The notes under the pieces were generated by a model. It saw nothing but the letters and a program-made list of their open reading frames with translations, made no database searches and was not told the DNA's origin. Source: Clostridium sulfidigenes (GTDB taxonomy: Bacteria > Bacillota > Clostridia > Clostridiales > Clostridiaceae). From it: DNA of 64,000 nucleotides. Each line of letters begins with the position of its first letter. Positions within the stretch are counted from its first letter, which is position 1. The stretch covers positions 39,777 to 103,776 of the forward strand of contig NZ_JPMD01000002.1 in NCBI RefSeq assembly GCF_000732635.1. The letters are read 5' to 3'. Of the stretch, positions 26,641-34,587 are shown one piece after another. The translations under genes were made by a program, and so were the position numbers.

Positions 26641-27792
26641 TTATGCAATTTCTGAATTACATTCAGCTTCATTTTCTTTCATTAATCTTCTTATAAGTTC
26701 TAGTAACTCATTTGTTGAATTTGATTTATCAAAAGTCATACAGTTTTCTTTAATCTCTCTTAGTTTATTTTTGTCCTTAATCAAAGCCTCTATAGCTTCA
26801 GTACAATTATCACCTCTGCCTATAGATATGGACATGCCATGATCTAATAGAAACTTTGCATTTGCTTCTTCTTGTCCAGGTATTGCATCAAAGGTAATTA
26901 AAGGAAGATTTGCTGCTAACGCTTCTGATACTGTAAGCCCTCCTGGTTTAGTAATTAAGACGTCTGCTAAGTTCATATATCTATGGACTTCATTGGTAAA
27001 CTTAATAAGCTTTGTCTGTTTTTTACTAAACTTAATCTGTTCCTTAATTTTATTATATAGTCTTTTATTATTACCCGTTAGAATTACAATTTGAAAATCT
27101 ATAGGAATATTATTTATATTCTTATAGATTTTTTCTATATTATATACTCCGAAGCTTCCAGCCATCACTAACACGGTCATTTTATTTTCGCTTAATCCCA
27201 GCTCATCTAGTAGTATTTTTTTATCATCTTCATCTTGATGAAAAAAACCATCATATACAGGGATTCCATAAGGATGAACTTTTTCTGGAGGAACTCCTCT
27301 ATCTATCATACCTTCTACCATATCTTCACATGCTACACAATATTCATCTACATTAGGTTTTATCCATGTTTTATGTGGTGCATAATCAGTCATTATACAT
27401 ATTGATGGCACCTTTATACTTCTATTTCCCTTTAATATAGAAATCATTTCTGTAGGAAAGGGATGAGTAGTTATGATTACATCTGGAGCAAATGCTTCTA
27501 TTAGCGGGATCAATTTTTTCGAAAATAAATAAATTAACTTTGTTACTAAACATGTTAAGACTCCAGACTTGTCCGTTAAACTATATATATTTTTATATAA
27601 GGAATTTAAATACTTTGCCAGTACTATATATCCCTTAGTTACTATTTTATTTATAAATGGATTAATATACTCTAAGGTATCCACTACTTTTACTTTAGCA
27701 TCTAACTCATTTTCTAAAATATATGATTCTAAAGCCTTTGATGCTTTTAAATGTCCTCCACCAGTAGATGCAGATAAAATAAGAATATTCAT
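26641..27792 (-). CDS. MGDG synthase/UgtP-family glycosyltransferase
   Basis: 383 residues of GT28 type. The N-terminal S-A-S-T-G-G-G-H-L-K-A-S glycine-rich loop and V-D-T-L-E-Y segment are typical of processive diacylglycerol glycosyltransferases. The C-terminal half has V-M-A-G-S-F-G, then T-K-P-G-G-L-T-V-S-E-A-L-A (near 300) and P-G-Q-E-E-A-N. It would transfer hexose from UDP-sugar to diacylglycerol at the inner membrane face. Monocistronic. Sugar identity is not decidable. Confidence 0.85.
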   Translation of the reverse strand: MNILILSASTGGGHLKASKALESYILENELDAKVKVVDTLEYINPFINKIVTKGYIVLAKYLNSLYKNIYSLTDKSGVLTCLVTKLIYLFSKKLIPLIEAFAPDVIITTHPFPTEMISILKGNRSIKVPSICIMTDYAPHKTWIKPNVDEYCVACEDMVEGMIDRGVPPEKVHPYGIPVYDGFFHQDEDDKKILLDELGLSENKMTVLVMAGSFGVYNIEKIYKNINNIPIDFQIVILTGNNKRLYNKIKEQIKFSKKQTKLIKFTNEVHRYMNLADVLITKPGGLTVSEALAANLPLITFDAIPGQEEANAKFLLDHGMSISIGRGDNCTEAIEALIKDKNKLREIKENCMTFDKSNSTNELLELIRRLMKENEAECNSEIA

Positions 27793-28013
27793 ATTTACAA
27801 TCCTCTCTCTATTTACTTCACATGGTCTTATGTAGTAAATTTAACTATTCTATTTTACCACACCTATTATGCTTTAGTCCAATTAATTAAATCTAACATA
27901 ATCCATTTAAAATCATAAACATTTCATAAACTTTTATTATCAAATATAAATTTGATAATACATTCATGGTAAGACGGTCTTAGAATAAAATATATTCACT
28001 ATAAATATTTATA

Positions 28014-28544
28014 TTACTTATATTTCTCTATAGATAGTTCTAACACTACGGATAAAATGTTCTTTTCTATTGTATTTAAAACTTCTATCAACGTATCTAC
28101 GCAGGTTTCTACTTTTTCAGAAGTAGTACCGTAGTTTTCTCTATCTTTTAATTCTACTACTATAATTTGTGATAACTTAAGTACATTTTGTGCATATTCA
28201 TTTATCTTTTTGTCATTAATATAACCATTTACAAATTTATAATTATTTATAATCTCTTCAAATTCTATTATAAATTCGTCTCTATAATAGCTTTCTACAT
28301 TTATCCAATTAGGTATTGTGTTATTTTTAATTTTATCTCCAAAGACTTTAATTTTTTTATTTAGTTCAAATAGTTCCTTATAACTTTTTATTTTATCGTT
28401 ATTAATATCTATAGCACGTTCTTTCTTAGATTTTTTTCTCTCTTCCATAATTAGTTTTCTCATTATTAATAGAGATATACCTCCACCAAATGCTGCAGAT
28501 ATTAATGGCACTATTATTCCTAACATCCAAGTTGCCTTGTCCAT
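28014..28544 (-). CDS. hypothetical protein with one N-terminal membrane helix
   Basis: 176 residues. A single hydrophobic segment (about 7-29, with G-I-I-V-P-L-I-S-A-A-F-G-G-G) is followed by a basic stretch E-E-R-K-K-S-K-K-E-R and a long charged, mostly helical cytoplasmic part. SD GAGGTG before the ATG. I do not recognise the family. It lies alone between the glycosyltransferase and the TIM-barrel protein, close to the left end of the integrative element but outside the att site, so it is probably chromosomal. Confidence 0.6.
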   Translation of the reverse strand: MDKATWMLGIIVPLISAAFGGGISLLIMRKLIMEERKKSKKERAIDINNDKIKSYKELFELNKKIKVFGDKIKNNTIPNWINVESYYRDEFIIEFEEIINNYKFVNGYINDKKINEYAQNVLKLSQIIVVELKDRENYGTTSEKVETCVDTLIEVLNTIEKNILSVVLELSIEKYK

Positions 28545-28599
28545 AAATAAATCACCTCAAATATAATATTCGTTGCAAATATTACATTTCTGAATGAAA

Positions 28600-29271
28600 T
28601 TAGTCTTCATATCTTTTTCTATGTTTAATCATTATTTCATTTAATATATCACTAGTACTTTGTGGTGTATATGTTATAGCATTAGCCCCAGCAATTATAG
28701 TTTCACGTATACTCTCATCTGTAGGACCTCCTGTTGCTATAATAGGTACATCTGGGTACTTACTTCTTATATGTCTAACAATATTCGCAGTTTCTTTAGC
28801 TCCTGATACATTAAGTATAGTTGCTCCTGCTGCTATTCTTCCATCTATATCATCTTTTTCTGAAACAACAGTAACTAATATTGGTAAATCTATAGTTTCT
28901 CTCATCCCTGCAATAACATCATTGCCTATAGATGAATTAACTACAACCCCCATAGCTCCCTTAAATTCAGCATCCAATGCTAGATTTATCACCCTTTTAC
29001 CTGTAGTAATAGATCCACCTACCCCACAAAATACTGGGATATCTGATGCTAGTAATAGTGCTTCAGTTATTCTGGGTTGAGGCGTAAATGGATATACTGC
29101 AATAACAGCATCTGCATTAGTATTTCTTATAACTGCCACATCAGTTGAAAACACTAAAGATTTAATTCTTTTCCCAAATATAACAATTCCAGTAGCGTCC
29201 CTAATAACCTTAGGTAACTCAATCATATGACTTCTTAGTAAACCTTTAAATTCTGGCACACGTTTTTCCAT
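28600..29271 (-). CDS. TIM-barrel protein of the clostridial 'hydrolase' type, function unknown
   Basis: About 223 residues from ATG 29271 (SD AAGGGAG); the open frame continues upstream to 29337 without better support. Successive strand motifs (G-I-V-I-F-G-K-R, P-V-F-C-G-V-G-G-S, P-I-L-V-T-V-V, A-T-I-L-N-V-S-G, P-I-I-A-T-G-G-P-T) indicate a TIM barrel with a phosphate-type G-G motif near the C-terminus, as in many phosphosugar-binding barrels. Databases tend to label relatives only as hydrolase; I cannot support a substrate. Confidence 0.65.
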   Translation of the reverse strand: MEKRVPEFKGLLRSHMIELPKVIRDATGIVIFGKRIKSLVFSTDVAVIRNTNADAVIAVYPFTPQPRITEALLLASDIPVFCGVGGSITTGKRVINLALDAEFKGAMGVVVNSSIGNDVIAGMRETIDLPILVTVVSEKDDIDGRIAAGATILNVSGAKETANIVRHIRSKYPDVPIIATGGPTDESIRETIIAGANAITYTPQSTSDILNEIMIKHRKRYED

Positions 29272-29527
29272 AAAATTTCTCCCTTCACCATATAAAGCTA
29301 TGTCCTTTCTAAAAACATAGCTTAAATCACGCCTCACATAGATAACTTTAACTTACATATATAAACTTAAAATGTGATTAATAACTTATTTTATTTTCTT
29401 AACTTACAGATTATATCACAGGTTTATTACTTCCTCAATAAATTTATTTAATTATTTTTATGGAATTATACGGTACATTTTTACTCTCTTTATCTATGTA
29501 AAAATAAGATAAAAGAAAACAATAAAA

Positions 29528-29558
29528 AAACCTAGCGATTACTAAAATCACTAGGTTT
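29528..29558 (-). terminator. original terminator of tRNA-Trp, left of the element
   Basis: AAACCTAGTGATTT..AATCGCTAGGTTT followed by TTTTA on minus. It follows the 47-bp tRNA 3' remnant and so was probably the tRNA-Trp terminator before insertion. Confidence 0.65.
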
Positions 29559-29559
29559 C

Positions 29560-29606
29560 TATGGCAGGGGCACGAGGACTTGAACCCGGAACCAACGGTT
29601 TTGGAG
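29560..29606. repeat. left attachment site (tRNA-Trp 3' remnant)
   Basis: A 47-bp perfect match to 42770-42816. It contains the tRNA-Trp 3' half from the anticodon loop to the encoded CCA. Flanked left by a tRNA-type terminator and right by element sequence. Confidence 0.92.
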
Positions 29607-29722
29607 TGCGTTAGATAGCTTTTTTTATATTCCTTCAAATCGTAGCAATCCCTTGTATATCAACATTCTTCAATTTTAGATTGTTCTATAATCATTCATT
29701 TTAATGCTATTTCTTATGTCAT

Positions 29723-29742
29723 TAGTACCCAAATAGTACCCA
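29723..29742. repeat. integrase arm-type repeat, left
   Basis: TAGTACCCAAATAGTACCCA, a tandem pair of TAGTACCCA units. The identical 20-mer occurs at 42680-42699, near the other end. Placed 117 bp inside the left att repeat. Confidence 0.65.
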
Positions 29743-29777
29743 ATGGGTTCTATTCTTATAATTTAATTATAAGAAAA

Positions 29778-29803
29778 AAGAACCTTTAAAAATAAGGTTC
29801 TTT
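29778..29803 (-). terminator. terminator of the toxSAS-Panacea operon
   Basis: AAGAACCTTA-TTTT-TAAAGGTTCTT followed by TTTTCTT on minus, abutting the stop of the antitoxin gene. Confidence 0.8.
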
Positions 29804-30535
29804 TTATTGATTTGCTATTCTTGCACATTCTCTTACTAACTTAAATGGAATATTGGATCTCAAACCTCGCTCTTTTATAGTTATATCCCATGGAGAACCC
29901 TGGCAATGAGTTTCTTCTATTAATTCACTACCTGTTTTACAACCATATTTTAAAAGCACCCTATCCATAATACTTAATATAGTATTACTATCCTTAACTT
30001 TTTCAAATTTTAATTCTAGTTTTATTTTTTCTAGTTCTTTATCTTCTAAATCTATCTTTTCACTCTTATATTTATTTAAAACTCTATATATCTGCGGTAT
30101 AACCGGTCCATATTGCCATGCTTCAAACTTTTCTTCAAATAAAGGAGTATCATGACTTTTACTAAACTCTTCATAAACAAAGTATAAAAGCTTTTGAACC
30201 TGTAGCTGATCAAACCTATATTGACACAATATATATTTAGCAATATCTTCTGGGGTTAATTTTGTACTCATTTTAATGGTTTCTTCAAATCCATCTAAAT
30301 CAGAATAAAATATTACATCTTTGAAATAGCTATCATACTCTGCAATTGATTGTTTAACCCTAGAATTAGTTGGAATATGATGAAAACTAAATTCAATATT
30401 AGTAAATTTCTCCTTAATTTTATTTGCGATATCTTCAAATTTAAGTATACCTGATACTTTACTATAGCATTTATGAAATGCAATTCTTTCTCCTTGAACA
30501 TAATCACTACACATTAAAATCATATGCTGATACAT
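29804..30535 (-). CDS. Panacea-domain (DUF4065) protein, probable antitoxin
   Basis: About 243 residues from ATG 30535 (GAGGGG at 8-nt spacing; the open frame starts 9 nt earlier). The C-terminal half is a Panacea/SocA-like domain: L-T-P-E-D-I-A-K-Y-I-L, L-Q-V-Q-K-L-L-Y-F-V-Y, F-E-E-K-F-E-A-W-Q-Y-G-P-V-I-P-Q-I-Y (the hallmark A-W-x-Y-G-P-V) and a later S-P-W motif. The N-terminal ~90 residues are a separate, unrecognised module. It lies 16 bp after a toxSAS-like gene in the same operon, the order toxin then antitoxin. Known PanA antitoxins neutralise toxSAS enzymes by direct binding; that role here is inferred. Confidence 0.82.
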   Translation of the reverse strand: MYQHMILMCSDYVQGERIAFHKCYSKVSGILKFEDIANKIKEKFTNIEFSFHHIPTNSRVKQSIAEYDSYFKDVIFYSDLDGFEETIKMSTKLTPEDIAKYILCQYRFDQLQVQKLLYFVYEEFSKSHDTPLFEEKFEAWQYGPVIPQIYRVLNKYKSEKIDLEDKELEKIKLELKFEKVKDSNTILSIMDRVLLKYGCKTGSELIEETHCQGSPWDITIKERGLRSNIPFKLVRECARIANQ

Positions 30536-30551
30536 AAACATCACCCCTCTC

Positions 30552-31238
30552 TTAAAATTTATTATAATCTTTAATTATATCTTTTACATAATTTTGTTTA
30601 TATGGAACATGTAATTCTCTATTCTTTTTTTCATTTTCACTATCCCATATTTGTAGCTCAATAGGAAAGGCCTCATTGCTATCTTTAAAATAAATATGAT
30701 ACCCTTTATATCCTTCTTTAGTATCCCTATGTATATTATTTATGATATAACCTTGCTCTTTAAACCATAATATCTTTTTTTCTAGTATATTAATATTATT
30801 TTTATAATCTTTATCTATTATTCTTAATCCCAATAAGTCATTCAAACATTTATTTATCGGAAACTTTCCATGTTGATCTTTAGACTTTATATATATTTTA
30901 TTCCTAATAGATTCTTCTGATTTTACTCTTCCTGTAAATTCAGTCTTATCCGTTATATCAATACTGTCATCTAGTTCTAATAATATTTTTCGATAAAAGC
31001 TTGTTAGTCCATATTTAAAAGTATGCATATAATCAAGGAATCTATTATCTATTCCACATGATGAATTATAAACATCTCGTATTTGTTTTGATTTTAAATT
31101 CATCCTACCACTTTTTATGCTATGCCATGATTTACAATACTCTTTATAATTACTATATATGCACTTAATTACAAATTCGTAATCATCTAAACTTAGCGTC
31201 TGGTCATCTAAACTTAGTATTTGACTATTCTCTTCCAT
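30552..31238 (-). CDS. RelA/SpoT-fold small alarmone synthetase-like toxin (toxSAS candidate)
   Basis: 228 residues with a single synthetase domain and no hydrolase or ACT/TGS domain. Motifs: R-V-K-S-E-E-S-I-R-N-K (104-114, ATP-binding G-loop), L-N-D-L-L-G-L-R-I-I (Asp134, metal), G-Y-K-G-Y-H-I-Y-F-K (176-185), F-P-I-E-L-Q-I-W (Glu194, Gln196) and H210 in E-L-H-V-P-Y-K. All key positions look intact. The N-terminus has a duplicated L-S-L-D-D. Paired with a Panacea protein, it fits toxSAS toxins that either pyrophosphorylate the tRNA CCA end or make alarmones; which one cannot be told. Element cargo next to att. Confidence 0.8.
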   Translation of the reverse strand: MEENSQILSLDDQTLSLDDYEFVIKCIYSNYKEYCKSWHSIKSGRMNLKSKQIRDVYNSSCGIDNRFLDYMHTFKYGLTSFYRKILLELDDSIDITDKTEFTGRVKSEESIRNKIYIKSKDQHGKFPINKCLNDLLGLRIIDKDYKNNINILEKKILWFKEQGYIINNIHRDTKEGYKGYHIYFKDSNEAFPIELQIWDSENEKKNRELHVPYKQNYVKDIIKDYNKF

Positions 31239-31319
31239 ATTACTAAAACTTTCCTATCTAAAGTATTTCATCTTTTCTCAAATTTATACATATAGAAAGA
31301 ACAATATACGACAATACTT

Positions 31320-31410
31320 GTCCATCTTTCTCACATATAATAGTATTATTTAGTATTATTTTATAATACTAAATATTATATAGTATTACATAGTATTATT
31401 TTATGCTAAT
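31320..31410. repeat. AT-rich direct repeats upstream of the TA operon
   Basis: Five or more copies of TAGTATTA(TT/CA) in about 80 bp, 90-170 bp upstream of the toxin start. Likely part of the promoter/operator or a low-complexity spacer; no factor can be named. Confidence 0.5.
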
Positions 31411-31443
31411 TTCATAATTTTGTATAATCGATTTATTACCCAA

Positions 31444-31465
31444 ATTGTCACACATATGTGACAAT
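31444..31465. promoter_or_regulatory. inverted repeat ATTGTCAC-N6-GTGACAAT
   Basis: Perfect 8-bp arms, spacer ACATAT, in the 347-bp gap between the HEPN-motif gene and the toxin gene. No T-run, so more like an operator than a terminator. Confidence 0.4.
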
Positions 31466-31501
31466 AGCTCACCATATCTTCGATTTTCACATTATATCAT
31501 T

Positions 31502-31545
31502 CAATTCAATTCAATTAAATTAAATTAAATCGAATTGAATCAATA
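31502..31545. repeat. 5-bp tandem tract TTCAA/TTAAA
   Basis: A run of 5-bp units (ATTCA repeated, then ATTAA repeated, then inverted as CGAATTGAAT). Forms an imperfect palindrome near the 3' end of the HEPN-motif gene. Confidence 0.5.
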
Positions 31546-31585
31546 TGCAATTTACTCATATTATCTATTAATAAATTTCCTTACT

Positions 31586-32248
31586 CTAGTTAGAATAACC
31601 TTTTATCCTAAATTTATCTGGTTTACTTATAAGATAATCTCTAATTTTACGAATAAGAGTTTCAAAACTATCATATAACCATTCCATGTGAAATTCTGTA
31701 ATTTCTATAAATTCCAATGGCTTTAATTCATCACAAAGTTCTATAACATTTTCAATTTTATCCTTACTTCCACACCATGTATCTTCATCCACAATTGAAT
31801 TATTATGGATAATATGATTTCTAACAACTCTAATGTCATCAATATGTTCTATCAGTTGCGATATTTCTTCATCTAATATTACTTTCATCAATTCATCTTT
31901 GCATTGATGAAAGTTTTCAAGATTCTTACATTGTTTTTTATCATAACAATTAAGATATATAGCTAATTCTTTTATAAAAAATTCGTAATCAGAATATAGT
32001 TTAGAATATAGAGATTCATATAAATATCCATTGATAATATCACTACCTACAAAATACAATTTAGAAAAATATCTTTTTCCATCTTCATCATTATATGAAT
32101 ATACTTCATCAATGAATTCTCTAACATCAATCTGATTAAGAATATTTAAATTATTAAATGCTAGAAATATTAGCTTTGATGACATAATTTTTTCATAAAA
32201 ATCATCAAAAATAATATTTAATTCTCTATTTATATAATTAAACCACAT
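31586..32248 (-). CDS. HEPN-motif protein, candidate RNase
   Basis: About 220 residues from ATG 32248, which has TAGGAGGA just upstream; the frame extends to 32275. The mostly helical protein has V-V-R-N-H-I-I-H-N-N near residue 143, matching the HEPN R-(polar)-x-x-x-H signature (Arg143, His148). HEPN domains are metal-independent RNases in toxin-antitoxin, Abi and CRISPR effectors, or inactive scaffolds. No MNT partner is adjacent. The position in the cargo end of the element supports a defence or toxin role, but the family is not recognised. Confidence 0.55.
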   Translation of the reverse strand: MWFNYINRELNIIFDDFYEKIMSSKLIFLAFNNLNILNQIDVREFIDEVYSYNDEDGKRYFSKLYFVGSDIINGYLYESLYSKLYSDYEFFIKELAIYLNCYDKKQCKNLENFHQCKDELMKVILDEEISQLIEHIDDIRVVRNHIIHNNSIVDEDTWCGSKDKIENVIELCDELKPLEFIEITEFHMEWLYDSFETLIRKIRDYLISKPDKFRIKGYSN

Positions 32249-32335
32249 ACTTCCTCCTATATCTAAAACATGCATTAATACTGTTTTTTATTCCATATAA
32301 TATTTTATACCTCTTATAATTCCCATCACGTAAAA

Positions 32336-32366
32336 AAATACACCTATATTTCTACAAGTGTATTCT
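32336..32366 (-). terminator. terminator downstream of the small orf at 32422
   Basis: AATACACTTGTAGAAATATAGGTGTATT with T7 following on minus. Confidence 0.7.
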
Positions 32367-32421
32367 GATCTACGTATCAAATATATTTATCCAATTTTCG
32401 AAAAGTGTTATTTTTAAAAGG

Positions 32422-32598
32422 CTATTCAGCCTTATCATCTTCAACTTTAAGTGTAAAAACACCTATATCAAGTTCTCGTTTTTTTAACTCTGAGTATAAT
32501 TGTTGTTCCGTATATATTCCTCTTTCATTTAAAAACTTCCAAAGTTGTTCAACTCTTTCAATATTACTCTCATCTTTACATTCTAATCTTCTTTTCAT
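32422..32598 (-). CDS. small hypothetical protein, 58 aa
   Basis: ATG 32598 with SD TAGGAG. The protein begins M-K-R-R-L-E-C-K and is charged and helical (E-R-V-E-Q-L-W-K-F-L-N-E-R-G-I-Y-T-E-Q-Q-L), ending with K-V-E-D-D-K-A-E. It lies last in the long element operon, after the sigma factor and before a terminator. No family recognised; size and charge suit a small regulatory or phage-type protein. Confidence 0.6.
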   Translation of the reverse strand: MKRRLECKDESNIERVEQLWKFLNERGIYTEQQLYSELKKRELDIGVFTLKVEDDKAE

Positions 32599-32711
32599 CT
32601 TTAATTTCTCCTAACTGCAATTATTCTCTAAATACAGTATTCAAATTTAATGACTTATTTATGCATCAATTATCTTTTGCAATAAATTCATACTCTCCGT
32701 TCCCAGCATAC

Positions 32712-33473
32712 CTATACCCCCATCAAATCATCAAAATATCTATTTATAAAATCAAGTTCTCTTTCTATGTTGCTATAACTTAATTTTCTACCTCCAAATA
32801 TTTCATTATAATACTCTTGACCTTTAATTCTACACCATGAAGTATGTCTTATTTTCCTAAATGCATTTTCTTTTATTTGTCTTACTCTTTCCCTTGTGAT
32901 ATTTAAGATCTCACCTACTTCTTGCATTTTCATAACATCACATTCCCAGCCATAGAGAAATTTAATTACTTCTCTTTCTCTTAAAGATAAACATTCATTC
33001 ATTACTTTTTCTAACTCTTGTCGCAACTGTTTAAGATATAATTTATATTCTACATTTTCAAAACTGTTATCATCTACTTGTATGATATCTAGTAACTCTA
33101 TGTCTTCATCCTGTCCAATTGGAGTATTTAAGCTTTTAGTAAAGTTATAAAGCTTATTATTCTGTATCTCCTTATCACTTCTACCATTAGCACATATACA
33201 TATCTGTCTATTTATATAATGGACTGCATAAGTAATAAATTTAGCTTTTTTCTCATTATTAAAATCATAGTTCTTAGCTGCAGCTATTAAACCTATAACT
33301 CCACTATTGAATAAATCATCAAATTCTATGCCTTTTTTTCCTATTTTATTGTAATTTTCAGCTATTTTTTTTATAATTCCTATGTTCTGTTGAAGTAGGT
33401 CATCAAGTGCCTGTTTACTGCCATTTTGGTACTGTTTAACTAACTCTTCATTGTCACATTTTAATGTCTTCAA
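32712..33473 (-). CDS. sigma-70 family RNA polymerase sigma factor (element-encoded)
   Basis: About 253 residues from TTG 33473 (SD GGGGGTG). Region 2 is present (F-D-D-L-F-N-S-G-V-I-G-L-I-A-A-A-K-N-Y-D, then F-I-T-Y-A-V-H-Y-I-N-R-Q-I), and region 4 ends in a helix-turn-helix (M-Q-E-V-G-E-I-L-N-I-T-R-E-R-V-R-Q-I-K). It resembles sporulation-type sigma factors used by clostridial phages and islands. It probably directs element genes, but no cognate promoters are evident. The C-terminal ~35 residues after region 4 are extra. Confidence 0.85.
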   Translation of the reverse strand: MKTLKCDNEELVKQYQNGSKQALDDLLQQNIGIIKKIAENYNKIGKKGIEFDDLFNSGVIGLIAAAKNYDFNNEKKAKFITYAVHYINRQICICANGRSDKEIQNNKLYNFTKSLNTPIGQDEDIELLDIIQVDDNSFENVEYKLYLKQLRQELEKVMNECLSLREREVIKFLYGWECDVMKMQEVGEILNITRERVRQIKENAFRKIRHTSWCRIKGQEYYNEIFGGRKLSYSNIERELDFINRYFDDLMGV

Positions 33474-33619
33474 TACAGACACCCCCTTTTTTCACTCATT
33501 TAAGGAACTTTGTGTGAGGAACTCTAATAACAACGGTACTGTAGGGATTTCCTCTTTTTCTGGTAAGTAGGGGGGGATATTAAACCTTTTCCCCCTTCTT
33601 TTACTCTTTTTACCCTAAA

Positions 33620-34468
33620 TTATATAATCTTTACTACTGCATTATTATCTGTTATGATTGCATCCAAATTAAATAATGAAACACAGAATGTATAGCTACC
33701 ATTCTTTACATCTTTATCAAACTCTAACTTACCTTCAACATAGTTCAGTACTAGCTTATCTAATGCAGCTACTATAATATTAGTAATGCCTGGTACTAAC
33801 ATAAAGTTTATCTTATCTAAGTTCTTAATTACTGCAGCATTATCACAGTACTCCTCAGGACTTATAAGAACTGTAAACATTCTTTTATTCCTTTTACTTA
33901 ACTTAGAAATAGCACTGGATATATCTTGAACTATATTATTAGTGTTAGCCACTGTAAGAGTTGTATCACTTAAAGCACTTATAATCTTATCTTCTAAGGT
34001 TATATTTACCTTATCATTTATCATTGCCCTTACTGCATCAATATTAGTTTCACCAACCCTACCTATGTGAAATCGTGACTCTTCCATATCTTTAATAAAT
34101 ATTTTAGTAATTTCTTTATTAAATTCATGTGTAGTTACTTTTTCATAGTTACCACTTTCTCCAATTTGAAAAACATCCAATTCCAAATAATAAGCATGGT
34201 GTTTAGTTACACTTTCAATTAAAGCTGTCGGTTTATATATAAAAAATACTTCTCTAATTTCTTTTTCTGTTAATGTCTTTCCACTTAATAAATTATTAAT
34301 TACAATTTTATTCATTCTAGCTTTTAATTCCTCATGTATCCCTTCATCATCTAAAAGACTTCTTCTCCCTTCAACACTGTTTCCCATATTTGCAGCTCTG
34401 TTTTCTCTAGTTTCTATTAAGCTTAATACCTCTTGATCTGTTAAATGTTCCAACTTTCCTTTTATCAT
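33620..34468 (-). CDS. unknown protein, possible HK97/encapsulin-type capsid-like fold
   Basis: 282 residues. Not recognised with certainty. The last ~120 residues have the order of a HK97-fold A-domain as in encapsulins: a helix ending in S-K-L-S-K-R, strand M-F-T-V-L-I-S-P-E-E-Y (like the LVLSPDLY of encapsulins), a loop to F-M-L-V-P-G-I, a strand I-I-V-A-A-L-D-K, a polar turn, then S-Y-T-F-C-V-S-L and a C-terminal A-V-V-K-I-I. A preceding L-E-D-K-I-I-S-A-L matches the E-D-x-I spine helix of that fold. No protease, portal or terminase is near. Inference only. Confidence 0.35.
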   Translation of the reverse strand: MIKGKLEHLTDQEVLSLIETRENRAANMGNSVEGRRSLLDDEGIHEELKARMNKIVINNLLSGKTLTEKEIREVFFIYKPTALIESVTKHHAYYLELDVFQIGESGNYEKVTTHEFNKEITKIFIKDMEESRFHIGRVGETNIDAVRAMINDKVNITLEDKIISALSDTTLTVANTNNIVQDISSAISKLSKRNKRMFTVLISPEEYCDNAAVIKNLDKINFMLVPGITNIIVAALDKLVLNYVEGKLEFDKDVKNGSYTFCVSLFNLDAIITDNNAVVKII

Positions 34469-34481
34469 TAATTACCTCTCC

Positions 34482-34577
34482 TTACTTACATGGACTTTTA
34501 GATTTTTCTTTCTTGGCTTGATTACGCATCCAACGTTCCATAATTTCTTTTTCTTTTTTAGATTTCAGTTTCATCAT
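34482..34577 (-). CDS. very small basic protein, 31 aa
   Basis: ATG 34577 with a good SD (TTAAGGAGTGG). Sequence M-M-K-L-K-S-K-K-E-K-E-I-M-E-R-W-M-R-N-Q is strongly basic and helical, and ends C-K before TAA 34482. It resembles the R-W-M-R/W-R-K-N basic repeats in the neighbouring small protein. Function unknown. Confidence 0.45.
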   Translation of the reverse strand: MMKLKSKKEKEIMERWMRNQAKKEKSKSPCK

Positions 34578-34587
34578 GATCCACTCC

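Noticed and set aside
29444..29638. 64-codon minus frame across the left att site
   Set aside because: It reads through a terminator and tRNA remnant; no SD and no protein-like pattern.
30313..30507. 64-codon alternative frame in the Panacea gene
   Set aside because: Overlaps a well-supported gene in another frame, with no SD of its own.
31320..31545. CRISPR-like array
   Set aside because: The repeats are short, AT-only and without spacers of constant length.
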